A stretch of DNA of 64,000 nt, from the NCBI GenBank assembly GCA_024516035.1, contig CM044957.1, positions 5,716,518-5,780,517 on the forward strand, in the 5' to 3' direction. This document shows positions 40,806-52,908 of the stretch, piece after piece (the first letter of the stretch is position 1; every line of letters starts with the position of its first letter). The position numbers and the translations under genes were made by a program. This DNA comes from Bactericera cockerelli (lineage: Eukaryota > Arthropoda > Insecta > Hemiptera > Triozidae). A model generated the notes under the pieces. It was not told the origin of the DNA and ran no database searches. It saw nothing but the letters and a program-made list of their open reading frames with translations.

Positions 40806-41207
40806 TTTACTTGTTTCTAGGACTAAAGAATTCCATTTTGCTAAAGAATTGAAAAATAATATAATCGCCTCATTAAAAACTAACAAACAATACAGAACGA
40901 TAAGTTACAATAATGGCTCTATGAAATAGCCTTGCCAACCAATGCCAAAAAAAATAAATAATACAATACATTATTGGAGTACTAAGATTATTTTACAATT
41001 ACAGAAAGATTAATGTTACACTATTATTTTATAATTTAAACGATTTACATAACTGTCGGTCGAATTTCACCTGTGGTCACTTTCATCGCCCACCCTGTAC
41101 TTCTCTCTTATGTTTACCATGGCCGCAAAGGCAAAGAGAAATGTGTTTTATTATTTAAATGGTTAATTAACAGACTGAACAACATGGTGATATCTGTGGA
41201 CGGGGGA

Positions 41208-41275
41208 GACACTCTCTCTCTCTCTCCCCCCCCCCCCCCCCAAACACTCAGGCCACCCCTCCCCCCCCCCGCCCC
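41208..41275 (+). repeat. CT- and C-rich low-complexity tract
   Basis: CTCTCTCTCTCTCTCCCCCC and further C runs; GAGAGAGAGAG lies at 41339-41350. Confidence 0.8.
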
Positions 41276-41499
41276 TTCCGTTTGGTCAGTCTAGTTTTCC
41301 AATTTTATTATTAATGATAGCGATGGCGATCATTTGCAAGAGAGAGAGAGTGGGGTGGAGGGGGCGGCTAACTAATTATTTTGGGGACTCAACCGCAGGA
41401 GAACAAAACTAGCCCCCTTTTTCCACCCCCCACACCCCCATCTCAACCATGAAGGGCTCGCCCCCATCCCCACCCTTCCTGAAGCCACGACACTGCAAT

Positions 41500-41610
41500 T
41501 TGACTTGATGTGGTCGATGTGGTGAAGGCGCCCATTCAGGGGATCCCAGCAGCGAGGGCTTGGGTTCGAATCCCACTCAATGCACGAAAATTTCCTCGTC
41601 TGTTTGAGAA
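41500..41610 (+). repeat. SINE-G-like fragment
   Basis: GGGTTCGAATCCCACTCAAT, GCACGAAAATTTCCTCGTCT, GTTTGAGAATTTGG resemble the G head end and body. Confidence 0.55.
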
Positions 41611-41614
41611 TTTG

Positions 41615-42380
41615 GACACAAACTCGAATGATGCCTAAACGTTCTGATGGAATAGAAGGACTCTTCAATGCTAGTCTGGCACTATACATTTATATTTGTG
41701 TATTATTATTTTTTTCAAATTCCTAGACGATTAAATCAAACACAAGGTGTGAAGAACGCCTATACAAAGAAAGAGACAGCACGGCAGAGTGTAAGGTTTT
41801 GGATCATCACGTATTTACGAATTATTTTGATCGTTTAGGTGGGCTTCAACCATTTTGATGTAATATTGACGCTTAGGAATTTATTTATTGATGTCCAAAG
41901 GTATATGGATGAACAGTGCTCTCAGTTTTGATGTCATTTTCTACGTGAACTTTGATCATTTCGAGGGATTCAGGCGAGTTTAATGATTCCTAATGTATGA
42001 TAAATAATAATAATAATTGTTTTATTCATATTTTCATACTTTTTCACATCATCTACCTCCTCACATCATAAAAGATGTTACCATGAAGTAATTCACAGAT
42101 AACTTTTCCGGTGAATATAATGCATGTAATCTTTCAATAGAAATGAAATATAAAATACTTAAAAAACCAAAATCCTGCTGAAAAAAAGGGACTCTAGTCC
42201 TAATTGGACAGAAGAAATGAGTGTCTCTTTTTATCGACTCGTCTCACCAGCGGAGGTGATTCAGAGAACTGACCCGCATCTCCTACTGAACTACTTACTC
42301 ACCGAGTCAGTGCTTCTTTAATTACTCATACGGTAGTTCGCACCGAGTGAGCAGGAATTACACCATGGTCACAACCCATA
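41615..42380. other. intergenic, nothing recognised
   Basis: No supported gene or repeat boundary by eye. Confidence 0.45.
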
Positions 42381-42389
42381 ACGTACATT

Positions 42390-42610
42390 TAGCCAATCTC
42401 CGCTTCGTGGTGTAACGATTGTGACGACTGCTTGTGTTTCAGAGATCCTGAGTTCGATCCTAGGTTTGAGCAGAATTTTTTGATTTTCGCTAGTCATCGA
42501 ATAATGAACACGCTAGGTGCACTTCTGTCCAAGCCTGGTCGAAGAAAATTTAGGTGATAGGATTTTCAGTGATTATAGTGGACGGTATAACCCCGTCCTG
42601 AATGGCTGTT
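42390..42610 (+). repeat. diverged SINE-F
   Basis: GCCAATCTCCGCTTCGTGGT, GTAACGATTGTGACGACTGC, CTGAGTTCGATCCTAGGTTT. Confidence 0.65.
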
Positions 42611-42689
42611 GCTGTCAAAAGTTTTAGATGCCTTGGGTCCGGATTCGGGACCAAGGAATGGCCTAGGTATTACTTGTACAAGGAGAGAT

Positions 42690-43130
42690 AGAGTAGAGAA
42701 AGGAGGGAAGGTATGCGTAGAAATTTGACTGAGATGGTTTGGAAAATTGGGACCAGAAATGTTAACTATTTGAACAGGAGAATTGAGAAACTTGAGGTAA
42801 GAGGAAGGAGAAAAACAGGGAGGCCCAAGCTTCTTAGGTGGAGAGATAAAGTAGAGGAGGATTTGAGAGAGAAGGGTTGGGAGAGGGAGTTCGAAGCTTA
42901 GGTGGAGAGATAAAGTAGAGAAGGATTTGAGAGAGAAGGGTTGGGAGAGGAAGTCCGAAGCTTAGGTGGAGAGATAAAGTAGAGGAGGATTTGATAGAGA
43001 AGGGTTGAAAGAGAGAGGCCCAAGCTTAGGTGGAGAGATAAAGTAGAGGAGGATTTGAGAGAGAAAACAAGTGGAGAACAAGACTATCAAAACAACGCCG
43101 ACCCCAAGTAGGTTTGGTAGAGGTAGAGTG
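42690..43130 (+). mobile_element. LINE reverse-transcriptase C-terminal remnant, locally amplified
   Basis: The frame at 42713-42901 reads NYLNRRIEKLEVRGRRKTGR then PKLLRWRDKVEEDLREKGW, the typical end of endonuclease-reverse transcriptase proteins. The last part recurs about four times at 55-60-base spacing (AGGTGGAGAGATAAAGTAGA...GAGAGAAGGGTTG). It ends AACGCCGACCCCAAGTAGGT, a common LINE 3' phrase. Confidence 0.72.
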
Positions 43131-43217
43131 AGAGAAGAAGATAACATTTAACTTCCTTTCTCCGGTTCATGTTTTCTGTGTGTTACACTTTCTTTGCACT
43201 TCGTCTCATTATATATA

Positions 43218-44205
43218 CCCCCAAAAAATATCACTTCGTGACATAAAAAAGTCCCGCCAAGTCGTTCCCCAAAAATATTTCAGTTCCCAAATTCATCCCT
43301 CCCTCCCTTCCCAAAAAATATATTAGTTATTTGTGACCTCCCCCAAAAAAATTATTGAAATCAATTTATGGCCCCGCCTTTTATTCATTCACCTAAGTGC
43401 AACAGTATACTTATTAATAGCCTCCCCTCTCTTTCTTCTAATGTCCTCTTTCTTTTGTTCCTTATTGCATGTTGGAATGTTTCCTTTACAAACTCAGAAC
43501 TTAAGTCTTATTTCCTTGCTCCTTTCACCGACTTGGGCTCTTGGCGGAGTACCACTAACTGGGAATGATAAATATATGAATCTAATAGACAGTGCTATTT
43601 TTAAAGAATTAAAAAGAGATAATTTAACATAGTGGTTCTTATGGAGAACAGGAAATGAGAAGTCTAGCCGACCGCGACCCAAGGATGCATTACCTGTATC
43701 TAAGTCGCAAAATATCTGCCACCAACGAGAATTGGACCATCAGAACAAGTCACGATTCCGGCTCATTTCCAAGGAACACATGTTTACATAATTATGTCTA
43801 CATTTATATATAATCTTAGAAAAAAACCAAGACATCAGTTCCTTTGGCTAAGAACGGACCTGCTTGGTGGTACTCCGCCAAGAGCCCAAGTCGGTGAAAG
43901 GAGCAAGGAAATAAGACTTAAGTTCTGAGTTTGTAAAGGAAACATTCCAACATGCAATAAGGAACAAAAGAAAGAGGACATTAGAAGAAAGAGAGAGGGG
44001 AGGCTATTAATAAGTATACTGTTGCACTTAGGTGAATGAATAAAAGGCGGGGCCATAAATTGATTTCAATAATTTTTTTGGGGAGGTCACAAATAACTAA
44101 TATATTTTTTGGGAAGGGAGGGAGGGATGAATTTGGGAACTGAAATATTTTTGGGGAACGACTTGGCGGGACTTTTTTATGTCACGAAGTGATATTTTTT
44201 GGGGG
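43218..44205. mobile_element. fold-back element 1, arms about 345 bp
   Basis: Starts CCCCCAAAAAATATCACTTC and ends GAAGTGATATTTTTTGGGGG. The arms 43218-43560 and 43862-44205 match nearly base for base (one visible CT-repeat length change), around a 300-base loop. No transposase. Confidence 0.92.
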
Positions 44206-44209
44206 ATCT

Positions 44210-45110
44210 TATAACTTTTTGTAGTGGCCCTGTATAGGTGTGGGGTGAATGATACATGTTGTTTCAATATAAAACTATTTAACATATTAAATAATGACTT
44301 TGAAGGAACAAGTGTTGATAAATGAAACAGTTTGAATGTGAAGATAAAGATTTTAGTTTGATATTCATACCTAACCACAGTATCCTTCTCCAAATTATTC
44401 TTTCACCTAAAAAGTAGATATGCGACTTTTGACTCATCTGGGAGAGTGATAATATACTAGATACTGAATATCTATACACCAACTTTTTTCTGAGCTCTGA
44501 AAATGATCCTTTTCCCAATTAAGGGCCAAATGTCACTTTTAGGATAATAGAACAATAAAAAAGCACACCTACTACTCAAGAGAAAAAAATTTGCCATCGT
44601 TTGTGAAAATCGGTCAAGTAGTTTTGGCTGTAGAGCGGTCAACGTGAAAGAAGAATCAGAAAATGATGAAAAAAATGACGTTTTTAAAGTTTGGTTTTCT
44701 CCAACTTAACTCAAACGATTTTGATGGTTCTTTTTTCAAAGCTTGTCTTTATCGTGCCCCAATCTATATTTATTTATAGTCCGAGTTCCTTCATCACTTT
44801 TACTTTTTTTCCTACAACTACAAGAATTGTGCTAATTTTGCTCTGGCGTATAACCTCACTTAGTGAGTTCGTTCTCACTGTGTTTGGTTAATTATGTTTA
44901 CAAGAAGGTAAGATAACAAGCGAGACCCTCCCTCAAGTCGAAGAACGATTAGAGAGATAGTCCGGGTTATTCTAAAATTAATCCCGTTTCATAAATTGGC
45001 ACTGTGTCACAGATTTTTACAAGGATGCTGTGTGGTGCCATTCATTTTATCCAGATGGGCCCCTCAACTGGTTCAAATAGTGGGTACACCCTGAACATAT
45101 TTCCTTAATT
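44210..45110. other. AT-rich intergenic, nothing recognised
   Basis: No supported gene or element boundary. Confidence 0.45.
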
Positions 45111-45117
45111 TATGTCA

Positions 45118-45212
45118 GATATAATAATAAGGACTTTTAAGTCCCATTATTCCAGCAGTATGCCCAAGATGTATTATTATGAGGTAAAAATCCCAAATGG
45201 GAGGATAACTAC
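45118..45212 (-). repeat. SINE-B tail fragment
   Basis: TTTTAAGTCCCATTATTCCA, GCAGTATGCCCAAGATGTAT, CCCAAATGGGAGGATAACT. Confidence 0.75.
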
Positions 45213-45451
45213 CTATGTATTTTTACAATTAATTTCTGTGAAAGAATACTGAGAACGAAGCTTATTGTGTTGAGTAATAAATGTATAAATATATATTTTT
45301 TTAACTGTTAATTTTTTATTTTATATTATAAATGAGGTACAACACAACCCACAACAAAAAGGTTAATAGTACCTCTTAAACTCACTAAATTTAATGTAAA
45401 TTATGTGAAACTAAAACAAGTATAGAGTATTTTGTTTAAAAAAAAAAATCA

Positions 45452-45532
45452 CATGTCTCAGCTCGAACCCACGGACCTCTAGCATCTCTAGCTCTACTCA
45501 GTGCCGCCTTAACCACTGAGCTAACTGGACTG
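45452..45532 (-). repeat. SINE-B head fragment
   Basis: Minus strand: AGTTAGCTCAGTGGTTAAGG, GGTCCGTGGGTTCGAGCTGA, GACATGTG. Confidence 0.7.
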
Positions 45533-45643
45533 TTGACAAATTCTCGTGGTGTTTGCAACATATAAAAGCTTCAATTTATTTTACTTTGTATAATAATATT
45601 TTTAGCGGCCAGTGAAAGAAATATTTACTAGAGAGAATTGGAT

Positions 45644-46254
45644 CCCCCAAAAAACACTTCGTGTAAAAATAGTCGTCAAGTGTTGGAATGATTAAAAAGA
45701 ACTGATATCAAAAACGTCAATTTTCTATGTTTAAAGGAAATATTTTTCACGTAATAAGTCTCTTGATAATTCAACCAAAATAATAGCCTCACAACAACAA
45801 TACACCTTTGAGCAAACTTCGATTTGGTATTTTGAGAATTTAACCAAAAAATAGCCACACAACAAAACAATGCTCTTGTAAGAACAATCTTGCATAATTA
45901 CATAACCACGTCCTTGACTACTGCACACTGTTTTGTTAGCAACGTACTTCACATAAATTTCAGAACAAAACAGTGTGCAGTCAAGGACGTGGTTCTGTAA
46001 TTATGCAAGATTGTTCTTACAAGAGCATTGTTTTGTTGTGTGGCTATTTTTTGGTTAAATTCTCAAAATACCAAATCGAAGTTTGCTCAAAGGTGTATTG
46101 TTGTTGTGAGGCTATTATTTTGGTTGAATTATCAAGAGACTTATTACGTGAAAAATATTTCCTTTAAACATAGAAAATTGACGTTTTTGATATCAGTTCT
46201 TTTTAATCATTCCAACACTTGACGACTATTTTTACACGAAGTGTTTTTTGGGGG
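45644..46254. mobile_element. fold-back element 2, almost perfect palindrome
   Basis: CCCCCAAAAAACACTTCGTG...CACGAAGTGTTTTTTGGGGG. Arms of about 285 bases around a loop of about 40 (near 45935-45970). The sequence is closely shared with fold-back 3 (51690-52200). Confidence 0.93.
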
Positions 46255-46589
46255 ATATCACTACTTTTTGATTTAATTGATTTTCATATGATAGATGAAA
46301 TAAAAACTGGTCAACAATCAACAGATAAAAGAAAAAAGACTTTTAATTAAAGGATGTTGATCTTTTAATTCAAGGAGAAAAATAAATGATATAAAAAAAA
46401 ACTTTGAAAAGATGCTGAAAGAATATTTCACGGTACTTGCTGGAGATAGGAGAAATCTTGAGATAACAGGTGTATTCCTTATTGAGTGGCACTAGATAGC
46501 GCTCAGCAATTTTGTTGATCTTTTCAAATTTTGAAACCCACTGCTAGATTCATTAACAGAAAAGAACCCCGTTTCAGTATTGTTGGCAA

Positions 46590-47430
46590 TAATTAGAGAT
46601 GGGTGATACCGAGTATTTCATAGAACCGGTACTTCAGTAATCGATTACATAAAAGTACTGAGTATTTACCGAGGTTCTTTTGTACTTGGTTTTTGAGATT
46701 CTGCGAGCGGATGTAAATGGAATAGTGGATTCGAGTAATCACTCAAGAACCAAGTACAAAAGCACCGTACACTAAATAAATCTCACAATTTTGCATTCAG
46801 AATGTTTACAGGAGACGAATCTCGATTCACAAAATTTGTTGGGTGTTTTAGTTTCAAGTGTTTCAATAGATTAGAAGCTCCACCTCCTATTTTATAACCT
46901 GAATTAAATAATGTACATTTCCCTAAACCGTCCAATTGTTTGACAAAGAAGTTTCAAATAGAAGACTTGGTTCTACGAGACAAAAAGAAAAATATTAGGA
47001 CACCGACAGCCTGAATATTATTCATAGATAATATCGGAATAATGAAGTACCTCTCTCTGCTGTACCCAGTTCTAGAGATGGGTATTATTGTAATACCGAT
47101 TATTTCATAGAACCGGTACCCGGTATGGTACCCGGCCCCGGCGTGTAATACCAAGTATTTAATAAAAACGGTACCCGCCTACTACGTACGATACGTCGGT
47201 ACTCGGTCCCAGTGTGTAATACCGAGTATTTCATAAAATCGGTACCCAGTACGGTATGCGGATCCAGTGTGTTATACCGTCACCAGTGTTGTACCCGGTA
47301 CGGGTACAGGTACCTAGCAAAATTTTGTACCCGGTATGGGTACGGGTACCTAATTTTATTATGTACCCGGTGCGGGTACTTTTGTAAATGTACCCGGTAT
47401 TTTTTTGAGTACTTTTCGGGTACGTTATCC
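46590..47430. repeat. GGTACC / TACCGAGTATTT-rich degenerate repeat
   Basis: Many variants of TACCGAGTATTTCATA, CGGTACCCGGTA and GGGTACGGGTACC lie in both orientations. The edge motif GAGATGGGTGATACCGAGTA and an internal AGAGATGGGTATTATTG suggest clustered termini of hAT-type MITEs. Confidence 0.55.
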
Positions 47431-48660
47431 TTATCTATAGTAAGTATAGTAATAAGATTTGTCTAAATTATTTAAACTGTGGAGAACAAAGTCTTGTCAT
47501 TAGAATACCACCTAACAACCAAACTAAATAAAATACCAAATTGATGGTTAGCCTTTAATGAGGTCTTGAACTCCAAGTTCCAGGTTAAAAGTCTAGTAAG
47601 CTAGATTTTATTTTTATTTAAAATTATTATTAATGTTAATGTATTATCAAGCTCGCCGGGAGGCGAGCGCTCGTCAAGCAGCGCCAGCCTACCGGCCTAT
47701 ATTAACACGAAACAGAGTTTATATGTATTTTGTTTTATTGTTTTCGCACACTTCCCGCAAACTTGTATCAATTTTTATTTCAAATTCGTAATGAGACGCG
47801 AAAATAGATTGTGTTTCACGAAAGCGCGAGGTTCCTACGTACAGTTAAAGTCGTTTTCTAGCCACGCCGAAAATCTTGAATTTCATGAAATTTTTCATAC
47901 GGGTTTTTTTTTTTTTTTTTTTTCAGACCAATTTTCTGTCAAGGGTACAGCAACGTGTGCTTATCGTGGAAAGACGTGAGCTACGTTTTTGAATAGGGAA
48001 TTTTTATCTCTGCATACTTTTTATAGTTTCAAGTATTTATTTTTTATAGGATAGGAGATTTAGCCTTCTAAAATAAAACCGGAAAGTTGCACAGAGCCGC
48101 CCCTGGTTATCTTGGAGCTGCGATTGTGGTATTTTTCGAAAGGTCTTACCATAGGAAAAAATATAAAAATATAATTAAAGTATTACACTGGACCGAACTT
48201 GAGTTATAGTCTTTGAAAGGAATACTTATTATGGAGCCCAGAGCCGTCTATTGTTATCCTAGAGATGTATTTCTGGTGTTTTTAGAAAGGTCTAGTCAAA
48301 GGGAATGAGATCACTTAATTTCAGATGGTTGAAACAAGTAGAAAAGTATTTAAAGTCCTCTAAAGGAATATCTATAATGAACCCTGGAGCCACGCCTAGT
48401 TATCCCACGTGCATTACTGAAGGTTCTTTCTAAAGGTCTAATTACGGAAAATTATAATATGATGTAAATAAAATTTTAGAAAAATCAACGACAGTGTGAG
48501 ACACAAAAAGAAAAAACTGAATTAAGATTAATGAGAGTAACAAAAAAATCTTCGCCGCACATAGAACTTAAAATATGGGTGGGACCCAATCGTCTTTGCT
48601 TCATCCAAGCTGCCAACAGACCGCTTTGTTAGAGTGGGAATAATAACGTTTTATAAATTC

Positions 48661-48871
48661 ACTAGCGGGTTACACCCGCCGCTTCGCCAGCCCATCAAAC
48701 ACACACAACGCACACGCACACACACCCACCCACACACACACACACCACACACCACACACACACCACACCACAACACACACACACCACACACGCACACACC
48801 ACACACAAACACACCACACACAAACACACCACACCACACACAAAACACACCACACCACAACACACAAAGCA

Positions 48872-48914
<43 letters not shown>

Positions 48915-49697
48915 ACACACACCACCACACACACACACACACACAACACACACACACACCACACACACACCACACACACACCACACACACACACACACAC
49001 ACCACACCACACACACACACACACACACACACACCACACCACACAACACACCACACACACACACACACACACAAAATGTCATTTAGGTTTGAAAAAAAAC
49101 CTGAATATTTTTTGTCGCCCATCTATTTTCTGGTCTTCCCCGGCGTAGCTCAAGAATGGCTCATCAGAATTTCGCGATCAATATGTCAAATGAAAGCCTA
49201 AACCCTTGCCTAAAACTTTCTCGCTCTGAGTTGATAGGTCGTCACTTCAAATTTCGAGAAAAAATGTCATTTAGGTCAAAAAACGTGAATATTTTACATG
49301 TTACCCATCCATTTTTTTACCTTACCCGGCGTAGCTCAAGAACGGCTCATCAGAAATTCGCGATCGATATGTCAATTGAAAGCTCGAACCCTTGCCTAAA
49401 ACTTTCTCGCTTTGAGTTGATAGGTCGTCGCGACAAATTTCGAGAAAAAATGTCATTTATGTCAAAAAACGTGAATTTTTTTTGCGTCACCCATCCATTT
49501 TTATCCTTACTCATTGTAGCTTAACCTCAGGGAGATATAACCTAGCCTAGAAGAATTCCCTGATCCAACCGGACCTATGTTCAAAATTTCAGGTTTCTCG
49601 GTCAAATGGTGTGGATTTGTATAAAGAACATACATACACACACACATACATACATACATACATACATACAGACAGCTTTCTTTTATAGATATAGATT
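48661..49697 (+). mobile_element. ACTAGCGGG...ATAGATTA element, copy 2
   Basis: Nearly identical to 12330-13368 outside the (CA)n core. The right arm of the inverted repeat (about 53790-53800) preserves the matching place without the element. The 122-residue frame is present here too (49156-49524). Confidence 0.87.
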
Positions 49698-49844
49698 AAA
49701 AGGTTTCTACATCAAGAGGTAAACTAGATCTATATTATTATTATGAGCAGTGTATAAAATATTGGCCAGTAAGAAGCAAAAATATTGATTTGCAGATCAA
49801 ATGATAAATATAATAAAATATTATGTATTGAGCAGTCTCTGTGG

Positions 49845-50000
49845 TGGTCGTCGACTGGTGTAGGTAAATTACAAAGTTTGCAAGGTGACCTGGGTTCGAA
49901 TCCCGGCTAGGTAGATTTTTTTTTACTCTGTACTTTGGATGACCGGTATTCTCGTGAGAAAAAAAAACAGTAGTTGCTAGTTTGAGTCAACCTCCTATGA
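49845..50000 (+). repeat. SINE-E in left arm
   Basis: GGTGACCTGGGTTCGAATCC, CTCTGTACTTTGGATGACCG. Mirrored at 53520-53680 on the minus strand. Confidence 0.72.
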
Positions 50001-50544
50001 CCGTTTAATTTCGAACGAAGTGAGTATGGTTTAACTCGATCAACATTTATTTGTCACAATCTAATTATCCATCTACCTATGTATGAAACGTGATATAAGT
50101 TGCATTTTTGTCCGATCGAGCTGAAATTTTCAGGGTATATTCCATGGATATAGGTATGCTTGCCTAAATTCATAATTATTAAATGTATATCTAGTACAAT
50201 TTCTCATTTCTTCTGTTTATATCTACCGATTATGCTGAAATGACACCATGTTTAGCAACTCGAAGTTAGGCAAATATATGGGTCAACATTTCTGAACACA
50301 TAATAATACTCGGCACTTTCATTTCTCTCTTTATTTTAGCAAGATCGAATTGGTCATGTACGTAGGTACATAATATAATTAAAATTGTATTGTAAACAAA
50401 ACCACGAAACAGAATTGTCCGTTTTTTAACGAGTTCATTACTAATTTTTCAATACAAGGTTAAAACACTAGTTGATTATTAATGAATTATTGTTAATGGA
50501 TTTTAAGATTAAATAGGTATGTTTTTTTCTTCATTATTATAAAC

Positions 50545-50850
50545 TGGTTTAAGTCCCACAAAAGAAGCACCATTTATCACACCAACCTCATTTTAAAACG
50601 ATTGTGACCAGTTGATTGTATTTTGGTTTTAACGTCCTGATTTGAACTAGTCAGGGGAGGGTTTTACCCTCCATTCGCTGGGAATCGTTCCAGCTACCCA
50701 CATTTACCTCACCCAGCCTGGAGGGCTGTGATTCCAGACTCACGTGTTTAGAGGGGAAAAAAATATTAGAAAAGTCTGCAACAACCGGTAATGGAACTCG
50801 AAATGTCTGGACTACGGGCAGTAGTTACAACCATTACGCCACGGAGGCTG
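50545..50850 (-). repeat. SINE-F in left arm
   Basis: Minus strand: AGCCTCCGTGGCGTAATGGT, CCAGGCTGGGTGAGGTAAAT, GCGAATGGAGGGTAAAACCC. Confidence 0.82.
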
Positions 50851-51169
50851 GCCACTGACAGTCTAACAAAACCTTTATTTGGATCAATACTTTTGTATTT
50901 TGAATCGTAAATTACGTAGATCTCATTAAAAATTTACAAATAACTACCTACAAATACAGGGCATCCATAAAGTCTCGCCCAAGCCTGGGTTTCTCGAAAA
51001 CGACTCAAAATATCAAAAAACGCTAAAACCCGTATATCTACACAGCCCCAGTCAGGCTGGAAATGGACCAACTTCAAAATCTTAAATAGAATGGTGTGTC
51101 TTGTGGAATATTGTCTAAAGGTGTCATTGAGAGAATTTCATTACAACAAATTTCAGTGAGTTACGACTT

Positions 51170-51530
51170 GCCGTTCTTGAGATACAGGGTCGGACGTCCT
51201 GCGTATCCATATATTTTGACGTATAACTTGTTAACCGTAAATTATAGAAAAATGAAATTTGTCGATAAGAACTCCTTATGGCAAGACCTGTCGAACAATT
51301 TATAACTCGACATACACTCTTGATGTTAGTTTCTGGTCGGTTTCGTCAGGCAGCCGGACGAAAAAAAAAATTATCGAAAAAACAAATCAAGTTTTAACTT
51401 GTTCGAAAGGTTTTACCACAAGGAGTTATTATCAACAGACTTCATTTTTCTGGAATTTACGGTTAACGAGTTATACGTCAAAATATATGGATATTAGGCA
51501 GGACGTCCGACCCTGTATCTCAAGAACGGC
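51170..51530. repeat. inverted repeat (hairpin) in the spacer
   Basis: GCCGTTCTTGAGATACAGGG and GTCGGACGTCCTGC pair with GCAGGACGTCCGACCCTGTA and TCTCAAGAACGGC. Arms of about 150 bases, imperfect toward the loop. Confidence 0.85.
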
Positions 51531-51689
51531 ACTAGTTCAATATAAATTACCCAACATTTTATATGATAGTCTTATAATATTACTGCGTATCACAAAAACC
51601 TTAAAATAAAAGTCTTTTTTCTTTTATCTGTTGATTACTTTCTATTTCATCTATCAGAGGATTTCATCTAAATCAAAAAGTAGTGATAT

Positions 51690-52200
51690 CCCCCAAAAAA
51701 CACTACGTGTAAAAGTAGTCGTCAAGTGTTGGAATGATTAAAAAGAACTGATATCAAAAACGTCAATTTTCTATGTGTTGAAGGAATTATTTTTCACGTA
51801 ATAAGTCTCTTGATAATTCAACCAAAATAATAGCCTCACAACAACAATACACCTTTGAGCAAACTTCGATTTGGTAATTTGAGAATTTAACCAAAAAATA
51901 GCTACACAACAAAACAATGCTCTTGTAAGAACAATGGTTCTGTAATTATGCAACATTGTTCTTACAAGAGCATTGTTTTGTTGTGTAGCTATTTTTTGGT
52001 TAAATTCTCAAATTACCAAATCGAAGTTTGCTCAAAGGTGTATTGTTGTTGTGAGGCTATTATTTTGGTTGAATTATCAAGAGACTTATTACGTGAAAAA
52101 TAATTCCTTCAACACATAGAAAATTGACGTTTTTGATATCAGTTCTTTTTAATCATTCCAACACTTGACGACTACTTTTACACGTAGTGTTTTTTGGGGG
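51690..52200. mobile_element. fold-back element 3
   Basis: CCCCCAAAAAACACTACGTG...CACGTAGTGTTTTTTGGGGG, arms of about 250 bases with a tiny loop near 51940-51955. It carries the compensating change CTACG/CGTAG against CTTCG/CGAAG in element 2. Confidence 0.93.
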
Positions 52201-52309
52201 ATTATTATTATCATCATCATCATCATCACAATCAATAAATAAAAAGATACATTTATTAAAAATAAGGCTTGCACCTTTTTAATTTAAGTATGAATTTGTG
52301 AACAAAAAT

Positions 52310-52470
52310 AACTAGAATGTAGAAAAAATAGTATTCTATTATATAAAACAAATTTGAAGAAAATCGGTTAAGCGGTTTTACAAGTGATTTAGTCGAAAAA
52401 ATCAAAATTGCCAGGTGTATACAATGTGAAACAATCACGAGGAAGTATTGTGTCCATAATTAGCAGTGTT
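52310..52470 (+). repeat. R3 repeat copy 3
   Basis: AGAATGTAGAAAAAATAGTA, TTATATAAAACAAATTTGAA, GTGAAACAATCACGAGGAAG. Confidence 0.75.
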
Positions 52471-52596
52471 TTTTTATTTATATTTATAAAGTAGGTACAT
52501 ATTTGTAAATTTTGAATGAGATTTATGTAATTTACGATTCATAATACAAAAGCATTGATCAAAATAAATGCTTTATTTAGACTGTCAGTTGTCAGT

Positions 52597-52908
52597 GGCC
52601 AGCCTCCGTGGCGTAATGGTTGTAACTACTGCCCGTAGTTCAGACATTTCGAGTTCGATTCCCAGTTGTTCCAGACTTTTCTAATATTTTTTTCCCCTCT
52701 AAACACGTAAGTCTGGAATCTACCCAGGCTGGGCGAGTTAAATGTAGGTAGCTGAAACGATTCCCAGCGAATGCAGGGTAAAACCCCCCGTCCTGACTAG
52801 TTCAAATCAGGACGTTAAAACCAAATACAATCAACTGGTCACAATCGTTTTAAAATGAGGTTGGTGTGATAATTGGTGCTTCTTTTGTGGAACTTCAACC
52901 AGTAATAA
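52597..52908 (+). repeat. SINE-F, full length, in right arm
   Basis: GCCTCCGTGGCGTAATGGTT, GAGTTCGATTCCCAGTTGTT head; core ACCCAGGCTGGGCGAGTTAA, GCGAATGCAGGGTAAAACCC; tail AGGACGTTAAAACCAAATAC to GTTCCACAAAAG-type end. Confidence 0.85.

Larger units (their letters stand above)
47645..50955 (+). repeat. left arm of a 7.2-kb inverted repeat
   Basis: TCAAGCTCGCCGGGAGGCGA onward pairs with 54804 down to 52490. The arm is lengthened by the ACTAGCGGG element at 48661-49697, which the right arm lacks. It includes SINE-E (49845-50000) and SINE-F (50545-50850), both mirrored in the right arm. Confidence 0.9.

Noticed and set aside
40305..40886. 193-residue minus frame
   Set aside because: Starts in an L3a fragment and shows no family motif; treated as chance.
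43218..43230. CCCCAAAA-type telomere repeat
   Set aside because: The CCCCCAAAAAA motif occurs once per element end and is not tandem.
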